From Psychrobacillus sp. FSL K6-4046 (GTDB lineage Bacteria; Bacillota; Bacilli; Bacillales_A; Planococcaceae), in the NCBI RefSeq assembly GCF_038624605.1, contig NZ_CP152020.1, positions 1,543,312 through 1,607,311 of the forward strand: a stretch of DNA of 64,000 nucleotides, given 5' to 3'. Shown here piece after piece: positions 39,263-49,274 of this stretch (positions within the stretch are counted from its first letter, which is position 1; each line of letters starts with the position of its first letter). Below the pieces are notes generated by a model. The model was not told the DNA's origin and ran no database searches. It worked only from the letters and a program-made list of their open reading frames with translations. The translations under genes and the position numbers were made by a program.

Positions 39263-39291
39263 TTGAAGTTTTAAAAGGGATATGCTATTAT
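39263..39291 (+). promoter_or_regulatory. Extended -10 SigA promoter of 6S RNA
   Basis: TTGAAG (39263-39268), a 17-base spacer ending TGC, and TATTAT (39286-39291). Transcription should begin at 39298-39301, exactly where the 6S terminal stem begins. Confidence 0.8.
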
Positions 39292-39298
39292 ACAAGTA

Positions 39299-39490
39299 AT
39301 ACGAATCCTGATGTGTTCGCGAAACGCCAATCAGTTTTGACCGAACAATTATATCGTCGGGAGTCTGACTTTTATTGTTGATGACATGCCCTCTAGTTAG
39401 GGACTTCAAAGACAGTAAAGAGGACACCCACCTGCTCTGTGCGGGTTCAAAACGATAAGCACTATTAGTCGGCACGATTGGGATTCGTCT
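39299..39490 (+). ncRNA. bsrA: 6S RNA (6S-1 type)
   Basis: 6S RNA mimics an open promoter and binds SigA RNA polymerase. The ends ACGAATCC (39301-39308) and GGATTCGT (39481-39488) close a terminal stem, with a long irregular hairpin between. It has its own promoter and terminator and no coding frame. In B. subtilis bsrA lies between aspS and yrvM (tcdA), the same neighbourhood. A small reverse frame over it is a shadow. Confidence 0.85.
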
Positions 39491-39494
39491 ATTT

Positions 39495-39530
39495 AAAAAA
39501 GTCCCCTGTATTTGCAGGGGACTTTTTTAG
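39495..39530 (+). terminator. Terminator of 6S RNA
   Basis: GTCCCCTG (39501-39508) and CAGGGGAC (39515-39522), extended by A6/T6, form a strong hairpin with a T run. Confidence 0.93.
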
Positions 39531-39620
39531 TGGAATGAATAATAAATACATTTGCTCTTACAAAACTTGATTATATTTTCATAATTTAAAGCATCTAGAT
39601 TCCATTATTCTTATAAAAAT

Positions 39621-39990
39621 AAGCTTTGTTAAAGTTATTGGTTGATTTTGACTAACCATTCTTTTTTATAGTGACTGTAAACATAAACAAAGGAACTTTC
39701 AAATGGCTATTCAGAACATAAATAGATGACGAAATTGGGTTGGTGTCAGTTTTTCAGCTTCGCTTATGCGAGTAAATTGATTAGCGCTTTATCGATGCTA
39801 AATCTGTTCCCATTTATTGATTGGAGCCCAGACGGCGACTCCTACGGGATGAGTGAGACAGATAAGAAATCACGACCACGCGCGTAAGCGATGGGTGATG
39901 GCTTATCGCTCACCCCGAGGAAAGCGTCCAGCTGGGGCGAAAAATCAATTCTACTCTCTGATTAAAGATTTCTTTGCATCATAAATCAAC
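39621..39990. repeat. TIR-type repeat element, copy 4 (long form, right end trimmed)
   Basis: It matches the element at 9586 from the left end (AAGCTTTGTTAAAGTT through GGTTGATTT) through TTTTTTATAGTGACTG, GCGAGTAA/ATTAGCGCTTT and the palindromic core (GACGGCGACTCC, GGGATGAGTGAGACAGAT, GCGATGGGTGATGGC, GGAAAGCGTCC, AAATCAATTCTACT). The right end stops at AAATCAAC, so the last part of the terminal repeat is lost or diverged. The remaining gap to tcdA shows nothing else. Confidence 0.72.
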
Positions 39991-40212
39991 TGGAAATTAG
40001 AGTTACTCTAATGCAATTTAGCATTTCCTAACGCTATAAAATTAGTGAATTTAGTAAATACTTTATCTGTGTACCATAGTACACTCCATCGTTTATAATA
40101 AATTTTCGAGGGTAAAATATTAATAGAATAGTACCCGACTGGAACTAATGTGATAATATTTGAGTAGTGAAAAGATAAAACCAACTAATCTTATATAAAT
40201 GGAGTGTTTTTT

Positions 40213-40974
40213 ATGTTACATCAATTTTCTAGAAATGAACTTGCGATAGGAAGAGAAGGAGTAGAGCTGTTAAAGAATACAACAGTAGCTATTTTGGGTG
40301 TAGGAGGCGTTGGGTCATTTGCCGCGGAAGCATGCGCCCGAAGTGGTGTGGGTAGAATTATTTTAGTAGATAAGGACAATGTGGATATAACAAATATTAA
40401 TCGTCAATTAGTAGCTTACATGTCTACTGTAGGACGATCAAAGTCTGAGGTAATGAAAGAAAGAATCGCAGACATTAATCCAGATTGTGAAGTAATTGAT
40501 ATGCATATGTTCTATACCGAAGAAACGTATGAACAATTTTTTGATATGAAAATTGATTATGTTATAGATGCATCGGATACAATAATATATAAAATTCATT
40601 TGATGAAAGAATGTTTAAAGCGTGGCATTAAAATAATTTCTAGTATGGGAGCTGCCAACAAAACAGATCCAACTAGATTTAAAATTGTTGATATTTCTAA
40701 GACACATACCGATCCACTTGCTAAAGTAATCCGTACAAAGTTACGTAAGGAAGATCGGATCACTAAAGGAATTCCAGTTGTATTTTCAGATGAAAGTCCC
40801 ATTGTAGTAAGAGAAGACGTAGTAGAAACAGTTGGAAAGCCAGATGCTGCTATCCGTAAAGCTAAGATGCCACCATCCTCTAATGCATTTGTGCCCTCTG
40901 TCGTTGGCTTAATTTGTGCTAGTTGGGTAATAAATGACATTACAAAAAATATTACAATTAATAGAGTGCAGTAA
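40213..40974 (+). CDS. tcdA: tRNA threonylcarbamoyladenosine dehydratase TcdA
   Basis: An E1-like enzyme that uses ATP to cyclise t6A37 of tRNAs. The Rossmann ATP site GVGGVGSFAAEACARSG lies near residues 31-47, with DKDNVDITNINRQ near 54-66. Product 253 residues. ATG 40213 follows GGAGTG; GTG 40204 is part of that SD. It lacks the CXXC zinc pair seen in ubiquitin-activating relatives, as usual for TcdA. Confidence 0.93.
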   Translation: MLHQFSRNELAIGREGVELLKNTTVAILGVGGVGSFAAEACARSGVGRIILVDKDNVDITNINRQLVAYMSTVGRSKSEVMKERIADINPDCEVIDMHMFYTEETYEQFFDMKIDYVIDASDTIIYKIHLMKECLKRGIKIISSMGAANKTDPTRFKIVDISKTHTDPLAKVIRTKLRKEDRITKGIPVVFSDESPIVVREDVVETVGKPDAAIRKAKMPPSSNAFVPSVVGLICASWVINDITKNITINRVQ

Positions 40975-41043
40975 ATAGGTTGCAGTTTTTTTTACATCAC
41001 TTATACTAAAACTAATCACATTTCAAACGAGGTGGAATCTAAA

Positions 41044-41238
41044 ATGACTGAAACAAAAAATCAGGAAGAGCCAAAGAAAAAAATGACTCTTCAAGAAGCT
41101 GTGAAACAAAAGCTAGAAGAAAAGAAAAACCAAGCTGGTGGTGGTAACTTAAAAGGAACTGGTCCAGCAGCTAACCAAAAAATGAAAAGTCAACAAACTA
41201 AAAAGGTAAGCAATACACGCAGAAAAATGGGTGTATAA
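41044..41238 (+). CDS. Small basic, low-complexity protein
   Basis: This 64-residue protein is rich in K, Q, E and N and has no membrane span or signal. Its first half is a likely charged helix (MTLQEAVKQKLEEKKNQ) and the second half is G/N/K-rich, ending TRRKMGV. I do not recognise a family; high lysine could mean nucleic-acid binding. ATG 41044 follows GAGGTGG, and a strong terminator follows, so expression is well supported. Confidence 0.7.
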   Translation: MTETKNQEEPKKKMTLQEAVKQKLEEKKNQAGGGNLKGTGPAANQKMKSQQTKKVSNTRRKMGV

Positions 41239-41254
41239 TCCTTATAAGCAAAGC

Positions 41255-41290
41255 AAAACGCTACCGATGTTTTTCGGTAGCGTTTTAAAT
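41255..41290. terminator. Bidirectional terminator between the small basic gene and rarA
   Basis: AAAACGCTACCG (41255-41266) and CGGTAGCGTTTT (41275-41286) pair perfectly around eight bases, with T-rich ends both ways. Confidence 0.92.
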
Positions 41291-41315
41291 TTTTATGACT
41301 CGTGTTCTTTTGACT

Positions 41316-42602
41316 TTATTTTTCCTTCTTAAAGTTTTCCAAACGATTATAAATAGCTGCCAATCGCTTTTCTTCTCCAGCATCTATCGGATCATAAAAT
41401 CTTGTACCGACTAAACTATCTGGAAGATAGGTTTGTTTCACCCAACCGCCGAACGTTCCTATTTTATGATCATGAGGATATACATAGCCCCCATGCCCAA
41501 GTTCCTTCGCACCAGCGTAATGAGTATCCTTTAAATGACTTGGAATATCCCCGGTTTTACCTGCGTGGATACTGCTAATCGCCTTATCGAGTGCTACATA
41601 TGCAGAGTTGGATTTCTCGGATAAGCACATTAAAACTACTGCATTAGCGAGGGGAATACGCGCTTCTGGAAGCCCTAGTCTTTCTGCTGATTGAATTGCT
41701 GCTAATACTTGTGGTCCTACTGCAGGATTGGCAAGTCCAATATCCTCATAGCTCATTACCAAAAGTCTTCTACTGACAGCTACCAAATCCCCATTTTCTA
41801 AAAGGTGTGCAAGATAATATAAAGCTGCGTCCGTATCACTACCTCTCACTGATTTTTGAAGGGCTGATAATAAGTTATAAAAGTGAGAGCCCTTTTTATC
41901 TCCAAATACACCTACGCGATCAATAAGGCTATCCAGCGTAGAATCTTCTACTACGGTAATACCATCTTCTTCAAAGCTTGCAAAAATAGTTGATTCTAAT
42001 AGAGTCAAAGCCTTACGAGCATCACCATTCGAGGCATCTGCAATCTTTAATCGTTGTTCTTCTGTTATTTTAATAGGGGTTTTACCGAGACCTTTAACGC
42101 TATCCTCTAAAGCTCTTTTTAGAAGAACGTCTACATCCTCCGTAGTAAGCCGCTTCAACTGTTTAATCTCTCCACAACGGGAGCGGATCGCTGGATTGAC
42201 ATCATGGAAAGGATTTTCCGTTGTTGCACCGATCAGAATGATAGAACCATTTTCAACATGTGGCAAAAGAGTATCTTGCTGTAGTTTGTTGAATCGATGA
42301 ATTTCGTCTAAAAATAATATAATCTTTCCACTGATTCTTGCGTCGGCCACAACATCCTCCACGTCTTTCTTCCCAGCTTTAGTTGCATTTAAGGCGACAA
42401 AAGGGAGCTTGGTTGTTCCAGCTATGGCAAAAGCCAAAGAGGTTTTGCCTACACCTGGATCTCCGTACAGAAGCATGGAGGGAACATGCCCATTGATAAT
42501 CATTTTATATAAGGCTGTATTCTTCCCAATTACATGTTGCTGTCCTGCAATTTCATCTATTGTTTGTGGTCTCATTCGATAGGCTAATGGTTCATTTTGC
42601 AA
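41316..42602 (-). CDS. rarA: Replication-associated recombination ATPase RarA
   Basis: RarA (MgsA) is an AAA+ protein that acts at stalled forks with SSB. Walker A GDPGVGKTSLA near 46-56, Walker B ILFLDEIHRF near 94-103, sensor 1 GATTENP, then helical tetramerisation domains. Length 428. The start is TTG 42602 after AAAGGAGAG. Confidence 0.95.
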   Translation of the reverse strand: MQNEPLAYRMRPQTIDEIAGQQHVIGKNTALYKMIINGHVPSMLLYGDPGVGKTSLAFAIAGTTKLPFVALNATKAGKKDVEDVVADARISGKIILFLDEIHRFNKLQQDTLLPHVENGSIILIGATTENPFHDVNPAIRSRCGEIKQLKRLTTEDVDVLLKRALEDSVKGLGKTPIKITEEQRLKIADASNGDARKALTLLESTIFASFEEDGITVVEDSTLDSLIDRVGVFGDKKGSHFYNLLSALQKSVRGSDTDAALYYLAHLLENGDLVAVSRRLLVMSYEDIGLANPAVGPQVLAAIQSAERLGLPEARIPLANAVVLMCLSEKSNSAYVALDKAISSIHAGKTGDIPSHLKDTHYAGAKELGHGGYVYPHDHKIGTFGGWVKQTYLPDSLVGTRFYDPIDAGEEKRLAAIYNRLENFKKEK

Positions 42603-42672
42603 AATGAATCTCTCCTTTTTCTATGTATTTATCTAGATTTTTTCTTTTTTGTGGATCAGGGCTATGCCTAAG

Positions 42673-42774
42673 CGGTGATAAAACTGCACGAACGGAGATA
42701 ATCGTACAGTGAATGGTGATAAACCCCGCTGAACAGTGAAAAATCTCTCCGAAAGGTGATAAAACCAAGTATTG
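42673..42774 (+). repeat. Degenerate 20-nt repeat array with a conserved GGTGATAAA core
   Basis: Five units start at 42673, 42693, 42714, 42734 and 42754. Each has a core close to GGTGATAAA, then a variable block of about eight bases, then GAA (absent from the last unit). Lengths are 20, 21, 20 and 20. Stop codons in the repeat exclude a protein repeat in that frame. The rest of the 42603-43088 gap holds only the cymR promoter. Confidence 0.65.
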
Positions 42775-42949
42775 TAAGAGAAAAGTTATTTTGACTTTAG
42801 AATATATTTGGCTATTTCAGTAAATTAAAAGCTTCGGCTAGTTGCATTTTTATTATTTTAACTCAGCCATTTAAGAAACAAATGATTTTTAGTGCTTTAA
42901 AACGTACATTTGTTCCTTTATTATATAGAAGATAGGACGAAAAGTCATT

Positions 42950-42983
42950 TTGAAGTCGTTAGCACTATGAGTTATGCTATACT
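42950..42983 (+). promoter_or_regulatory. Likely cymR promoter
   Basis: An extended -10, TGCTATACT (42975-42983), lies downstream of TTGAAG (42950-42955). The spacing to TATACT is 22 bases, or 17 if TATGCT is used, so the exact hexamer is open. Confidence 0.5.
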
Positions 42984-43088
42984 AGGGAAAGAATTTTTTA
43001 TACCCTGATGAATATAACATTAAACGCAAAAATTATACTTAAGAATGATTAAATAAGTAATTTGTTAAATTAAAATGAGGTGAAAACG

Positions 43089-43511
43089 TTGAAATTTTCA
43101 ACAAAGGGTCGGTATGGACTTACCATCATGGTAGCTTTAGGGAAACAGTATGGAGAAGGTCCACATGCTTTACGACAAATTGCTACGGAGCACTCCTTAT
43201 CTGAAGCTTACTTAGAACAAATTGTATCACCCTTACGTAATGCTGGCTTAGTAAAAAGTGTTAGAGGAGCGTATGGTGGTTATATGCTATCTAAAGCGCC
43301 AAATGAGATAACTGCTGGCGACGTTATTCGTGTATTAGAGGGTCCAATTCAAATTGTAGAAGGTATAGATGAGGAAGCAGCGCCACAGCGCGAGCTTTGG
43401 TTAAGAATTCGTGATGCAGTTAAAAATGTGCTTGATACGACAACGATTGAAGATTTGTCCAAATACACTGAAGAAAACCCTGATTTGGAAGGGTACATGT
43501 TTTATATATAA
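43089..43511 (+). CDS. cymR: Rrf2-family cysteine metabolism repressor CymR
   Basis: CymR represses cysteine and sulfur uptake genes, in B. subtilis as a complex with CysK. The 140-residue protein starts MKFSTKGRYGLTIMVALG, nearly the B. subtilis N-terminus, and has a winged helix (about 25-65). It has no cysteines, so it is not an Fe-S member such as IscR. TTG 43089 is six bases after GAGGTG. A cysteine desulfurase gene follows 17 bases on. Confidence 0.92.
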   Translation: MKFSTKGRYGLTIMVALGKQYGEGPHALRQIATEHSLSEAYLEQIVSPLRNAGLVKSVRGAYGGYMLSKAPNEITAGDVIRVLEGPIQIVEGIDEEAAPQRELWLRIRDAVKNVLDTTTIEDLSKYTEENPDLEGYMFYI

Positions 43512-43528
43512 GGAGTTAAGAGTTCATT

Positions 43529-44662
43529 ATGAATAGAATATATTTAGATCATGCTGCAACAACACCTATGGCAGAGCAAGTTGTTCATACTTTAGTAGAA
43601 GAGATGAATAATGTTTATGGCAATGCATCAAGTATCCATCAAACAGGAAGAATTGCTCGAAAAAAATTAGATGATGCTCGTAGAATATTAGCTCAATCAA
43701 TTGGAGCACAAGAAATTGAAATAACTATAACAAGTGGTGGGACAGAAGCAGACAACTACGCATTATTTGGTACTGCCTATGCCCGTAAAGCTATAGGTAA
43801 ACATATTATTACGACACAGATTGAGCATCATGCAATCTTGCATGCATGTCAGCAGCTTGAAAAAGAAGGCTTTGAAATAACATACTTACCGGTTGATGAA
43901 ACAGGCTTAATCAGTATAGATGACTTGAAAAACGCTTTAAGACAAGATACTATTTTAGTTTCCATTATGTTTGCCAATAACGAGGTAGGAACGATTCAAC
44001 CTATAAAAGAAATTGGCAACCTATTAAAGGATCATCAAGCATATTTCCACACAGATGCAGTACAAGCATACGGAAGTGTTTCAATTGATGTAAAAGAGAC
44101 CTATATCGATTTGCTGAGTGTCTCCAGCCATAAAATTAACGGACCAAAAGGGATTGGTTTTCTATATCAAAATAAGGATATTTACCTTAAACCATTATTG
44201 TATGGGGGTCAACAGGAGCGCAAAAAACGTGCAGGTACAGAAAATGTTCCGGCAATTGTTGCCTTTGCAAAAGCAGTGGAAATTAAGCAGCAAAACATTG
44301 AAAAAAGCAACGAGCATTATCGAACGTTAAGAGATACATTTGTTGAGCAATTACAAACAAATGGAGTAGAGTTTAAAATAAATGGCTCACTAGAAAATTT
44401 ACTACCTCATGTAGTAAATGTAAGTATCCCCAAAACAGATGTGGAGACTTTTCTCGTACAGTTAGATTTAGCTGGGATTGATGCGTCAAGTGGTTCTGCT
44501 TGTACCGCTGGCTCCATTGACCCTTCGCACGTCCTAGTAGCGATGTATGGTGAAAAAACACCTGAACTGAGAAATTCAGTGCGATTCAGTTTTGGATTAA
44601 ACAATACAAAAGAAGAAGCAATAGAAGCGGCCAATAAAATAAGTAAAATTATTCTTGGATAA
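43529..44662 (+). CDS. Cysteine desulfurase (IscS/NifS-like, YrvO type)
   Basis: A PLP enzyme that takes sulfur from cysteine as a persulfide. The N-terminus is YLDHAATTPM. The PLP lysine is in SSHKINGPKGIGFLY (about 199-213), and the catalytic cysteine in SSGSACTAGSIDPSH (about 321-335). In B. subtilis YrvO supplies sulfur to MnmA; mnmA is the next gene here, so the sulfur probably goes to tRNA thiolation. Confidence 0.93.
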   Translation: MNRIYLDHAATTPMAEQVVHTLVEEMNNVYGNASSIHQTGRIARKKLDDARRILAQSIGAQEIEITITSGGTEADNYALFGTAYARKAIGKHIITTQIEHHAILHACQQLEKEGFEITYLPVDETGLISIDDLKNALRQDTILVSIMFANNEVGTIQPIKEIGNLLKDHQAYFHTDAVQAYGSVSIDVKETYIDLLSVSSHKINGPKGIGFLYQNKDIYLKPLLYGGQQERKKRAGTENVPAIVAFAKAVEIKQQNIEKSNEHYRTLRDTFVEQLQTNGVEFKINGSLENLLPHVVNVSIPKTDVETFLVQLDLAGIDASSGSACTAGSIDPSHVLVAMYGEKTPELRNSVRFSFGLNNTKEEAIEAANKISKIILG

Positions 44663-44680
44663 CTGAAAAGAGTGAGTTAA

Positions 44681-45796
<1,116 letters not shown>

Positions 45797-45810
45797 TGGA
45801 GGTATTGGAT

Positions 45811-46470
45811 TTGAATTACAATGAACTAGGGATACAAGCAATACAAGAAGAAAATTATGAAAAAGCAGCAGAATGGTTTAACAAAGCAATTGAAGAAAAC
45901 CCAGAAGAATCAATCGGATTTATCAACTTTGGAAACCTACTAGCTTCTATGAATGAAAATGAACGTGCAGAACGCTTTTTTCAAAAGGCGATCACATTAG
46001 ACGAAAAAGCTGCAACAGCCTTTTATAGCCTAGCTAATTTGTATTATAATACAGAGCGCTTTGAAGAAGCAGCAAAGCTTTATGAAAAAGCAATTACAAA
46101 TGGTATTGAAGGTCCAGATGCTTATTTCATGCTAGGAAAAAGCTTTCAGAAGATTGATCAAACGAAGCTTGCACTTCCATATCTTCAAAGAGCTTACGAA
46201 TTAGACGAGACACAAGATATTCAGATTAAATTAACGTATGGTATCGCTCTGGCAAGCCTTGAAATGTTCGATGTGGCAGAACCAATTTTTAAGGAAATAT
46301 TAGAGCTAGACCCAGAAAACGCGGATGCCCATTACAACATGGGAGTTTTATATGCAGTGTCTACATCTGACACAGAAAGCGCTCTTAAACATTTAAAAGC
46401 AGCTTTTACAATACAACCAAACTATGATCAAGCTAGATATGTATACGATATGATTTCACTACGCAATTAG
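45811..46470 (+). CDS. TPR-repeat protein (YrrB-like)
   Basis: A 219-residue protein built of five to six tetratricopeptide repeats across its whole length (for example YEKAAEWFNKAIEENPEE and YNTERFEEAAKLYEKAI), with no catalytic domain, so it is probably a protein-binding scaffold. YrrB is in the same place in B. subtilis, between mnmA and recD2. TTG 45811 lies seven bases after GGAGGT; ATG 45796 overlaps the mnmA stop and has no SD. Confidence 0.88.
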   Translation: MNYNELGIQAIQEENYEKAAEWFNKAIEENPEESIGFINFGNLLASMNENERAERFFQKAITLDEKAATAFYSLANLYYNTERFEEAAKLYEKAITNGIEGPDAYFMLGKSFQKIDQTKLALPYLQRAYELDETQDIQIKLTYGIALASLEMFDVAEPIFKEILELDPENADAHYNMGVLYAVSTSDTESALKHLKAAFTIQPNYDQARYVYDMISLRN

Positions 46471-46490
46471 GAAGTTAGGAGACGATTGAA

Positions 46491-48935
46491 ATGACAAATG
46501 AAATAAATAACGAAAAACAATTTATATCAGGTCGACCAATCGTCTCTATCTTTCATAATCCACAAAATCTATTCTCCATTATTAAACTAAAGATAAAATC
46601 CACTAATACTACATACACAGATAAAGAAATAATTGTTACAGGTTATTTCCCCCAGTTAGTTTTAGAAGAAGCGTATAAATTTACAGGTGTTATTAAAAAT
46701 CACCCAAAGTATGGGATACAGTTTCAAGTCGAAACGTTCCAAAAGGAGGTCCCAGCAACAGAGACAGGGATTGTTCATTATCTATCTAGTGATATGTTTC
46801 CTGGGATAGGTAGGAAGACAGCGGAGCTTATTGTTAAAAAACTAGGAGAAAATGCGATTAATCGAATTTTAGATGATCCAGCGTCTCTAGATATTATTCC
46901 AAAGCTAGGTGAAGATAAAAAACAAACTATTAGAGCCACATTAGAACAAAATTTAGGATTAGAAAAAGTGATGATTCAGTTAAACGAGTGGGGTTTTGGT
47001 CCCCAAGTTGCCATGAAAATCTATCAGGCATATAGAGAAGAAACAATTGCTAAGTTAACAGAAAACCCATATCGTTTAATAGAAGATGTAGAGGGGGTTG
47101 GTTTTGTACGTGCCGACGAGTTAGGTTATAAGCTCGGGATAAAAGGAAATCATCCGGATCGTATAAAAGCAGCGATATACCATTTACTTCAAACTTCTTC
47201 ACTTAGTGAGGGTCATGTCTTTCAATATGCTGAGCAGCTTTTAGAAGACGTTAAAAGAATGCTTGAAAATGCACAAAGAGAAGAAATCTCTTACGAGTCA
47301 ATAACACAATGTTGTATAGAGCTAGCTGAGGAAAGTAGGATTGTTGGTGAGGTAAATAAATTTTATATCCCATCTCTATACTTTTCAGAGGTAGGAATCA
47401 GCTCCAAGGTAGAAACTTTACTAATGGATAAAGATATTCACCAATTTCCTTTAAAAGAAATTAAGAAGCATTTAGGTCCTTTAGAAAAGCGTCTTGGCGT
47501 TAAATATGCCAATACACAAATCAAGGCTATTGAAACAGCTCTTAATTCGAATATTACCTTATTAACGGGAGGACCTGGGACGGGAAAAACAACCGTTGTA
47601 CGAGGAATTGTAGAACTATACTCTGAACTGCACGGGCTGTCCTTAGATCCAAAGGAATGGGCGAAGGAGCAAAAGCCCTTTCCAATTGTTCTGGCTGCAC
47701 CTACCGGTAGAGCAGCTAAGCGATTAAGTGAATCTACAGATCTGCCTGCAATGACCATTCATAGATTACTTGGCTTTAATGGCCAAGAGGACACCGATAC
47801 AGAAGGTAAAGAAATTGAAGGAAGGCTAGTTATTATTGATGAGACCTCTATGCTAGATACTTGGCTAGGTCATCAGCTTTTAAAAGCTATCCCTAAGGAT
47901 GCTCAGGTTATTTTTGTTGGTGACCAAGACCAGCTCCCGCCTGTTGGTCCAGGTCAGGTATTAAAGGACTTACTGGCATCTAAAAGAATTCCAACAGTAG
48001 AACTGGTTGATATTTATCGACAATCAGAGGGATCCTCCATTATAGAATTAGCACATGAAATGAAACAAGGAAGTGTACCTGCTACACTTACCGCTAAAAC
48101 AAAAGATCGATCCTTTATCAAGGCAACGACTGAACAAATCCCTAAAGTAGTAGAACAAGTGTTAAAGGCGGCATTGTCTAAAGGTCAATCCATTCGAGAG
48201 ATACAAGTGCTAGCTCCTATGTATAGAGGGCCTGCTGGAATAGATGCGTTAAATAAAATGATTCAAGAGATGGTCAATCCGAATACCGATGGAACACGTA
48301 AGGAAATGACCTTTGGAGATACAATTTATCGGATAGGCGATAAAGTACTTCAGCTAGTAAATCAACCGGAAAGTAACGTTTTTAATGGTGATATGGGGGA
48401 AGTTGTTGCTATTTTTAGAGCCAATGAAACGGTTGAGAAGAAAGAGATGCTTGTTGTCTCTTTTGATGGCAATGAAGTTACGTATGAAAAGAATGACTTA
48501 AATCAAATTACTCTAGCGTATTGTTGCTCCGTTCATAAATCACAGGGTAGTGAGTTCCAAACAGTCATTATGCCTGTTACGAGAAGCTATATGAAAATGC
48601 TTAGACGTAACTTGCTTTACACTGGAATTACTCGTGCTAAAAATTTCTTAATTCTTTGTGGAGATCCAGAGGTATTTAAATTTGGCGTTGAACGAACAGA
48701 TGACTTGCAGCGTTTAACTACATTAAAAGAACGTTTAGCAGATGAAGTAAAAGAAGAAATAGAGACAAAATCTACATCATCTGTATCTACAGAAAAAAGT
48801 AGTACTGAAGTGACGTTGTCTGTTGAGGCGGATGAAGTGGACTCAACATATTTGTCAGCAGATAATTATCATTTAATCGATCCTCTTATAGGTATGAAGG
48901 GTATTACCCCATATGAGTTCTTAGATACCGATTGA
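46491..48935 (+). CDS. recD2: RecD2 helicase
   Basis: An SF1B 5'-3' helicase that works without RecBC. The RecD2-type N-terminal OB and tandem helix-hairpin-helix region (FPGIGRKTAELIVKKLG; IEDVEGVGFVRADELG) occupy residues 1-330. Walker A GGPGTGKTTVV lies near 362, Walker B VIIDETSM near 445, and a UvrD-like C-terminal motif SVHKSQGSEF near 680. Its stop lies inside the -35 of the alaS promoter. Confidence 0.94.
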   Translation: MTNEINNEKQFISGRPIVSIFHNPQNLFSIIKLKIKSTNTTYTDKEIIVTGYFPQLVLEEAYKFTGVIKNHPKYGIQFQVETFQKEVPATETGIVHYLSSDMFPGIGRKTAELIVKKLGENAINRILDDPASLDIIPKLGEDKKQTIRATLEQNLGLEKVMIQLNEWGFGPQVAMKIYQAYREETIAKLTENPYRLIEDVEGVGFVRADELGYKLGIKGNHPDRIKAAIYHLLQTSSLSEGHVFQYAEQLLEDVKRMLENAQREEISYESITQCCIELAEESRIVGEVNKFYIPSLYFSEVGISSKVETLLMDKDIHQFPLKEIKKHLGPLEKRLGVKYANTQIKAIETALNSNITLLTGGPGTGKTTVVRGIVELYSELHGLSLDPKEWAKEQKPFPIVLAAPTGRAAKRLSESTDLPAMTIHRLLGFNGQEDTDTEGKEIEGRLVIIDETSMLDTWLGHQLLKAIPKDAQVIFVGDQDQLPPVGPGQVLKDLLASKRIPTVELVDIYRQSEGSSIIELAHEMKQGSVPATLTAKTKDRSFIKATTEQIPKVVEQVLKAALSKGQSIREIQVLAPMYRGPAGIDALNKMIQEMVNPNTDGTRKEMTFGDTIYRIGDKVLQLVNQPESNVFNGDMGEVVAIFRANETVEKKEMLVVSFDGNEVTYEKNDLNQITLAYCCSVHKSQGSEFQTVIMPVTRSYMKMLRRNLLYTGITRAKNFLILCGDPEVFKFGVERTDDLQRLTTLKERLADEVKEEIETKSTSSVSTEKSSTEVTLSVEADEVDSTYLSADNYHLIDPLIGMKGITPYEFLDTD

Positions 48936-48960
48936 CATAGTACAAATTGTTAATTATAAT
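48932..48960 (+). promoter_or_regulatory. Perfect consensus SigA promoter of alaS
   Basis: TTGACA (48932-48937), 17 bases, TATAAT (48955-48960): both hexamers are exact consensus. The -35 overlaps the recD2 stop codon (48933-48935). The start should be near 48967. Confidence 0.9.
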
Positions 48961-48966
48961 CAAAAT

Positions 48967-49212
48967 TGCATATAAAACATGATGACGGAGAAAGTACTGT
49001 TGTTACCTGAAGAGAGAAGGATTCCTTTGGCTGAAAGAATCCCCAGCGTATAACAATTAGGAAAGCTACTCCTGAGTGCAGCTAATACCTGCCGTAAATC
49101 TGCGTTAAGGATTCTTAAGAGACATAATAAGGTTGTATTTTATTATGTAACTAGGGTGGTACCGCGAAATAATAGCTTTCGTCCCTTTTTGGGATGAAGG
49201 CTTTTTTTATTT
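48967..49212 (+). ncRNA. T-box leader of alaS
   Basis: The T-box AGGGTGGTACCGCG lies at 49153-49166. It is followed by a terminator with AGCTTTCGTCCC (49174-49185) and GGGATGAAGGCT (49191-49202) and a T run. Stem I lies in 48985-49110; an alanine codon (GCA or GCT) near 49078-49083 may be the specifier. The longest alaS frame begins inside this terminator, which rules that start out. Confidence 0.92.
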
Positions 49213-49274
49213 TATTTTGCATAGCGTCAAATCTTTTGTTAAAGAGGAATAATATTATTAGGAGGAATGAAAAA

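Noticed and set aside
39260-39475. Reverse frame of 71 codons over the 6S RNA
   Set aside because: It coincides with a structured RNA that has its own promoter and terminator on the other strand.
42673-42774. CRISPR array
   Set aside because: Repeats are about 9 bases with drift, spacers about 8 bases, and no cas genes are nearby.
49194-49274. N-terminal extension of alaS
   Set aside because: The extra codons begin in the T-box terminator; ATG 49275 has a strong SD and gives the conserved N-terminus.
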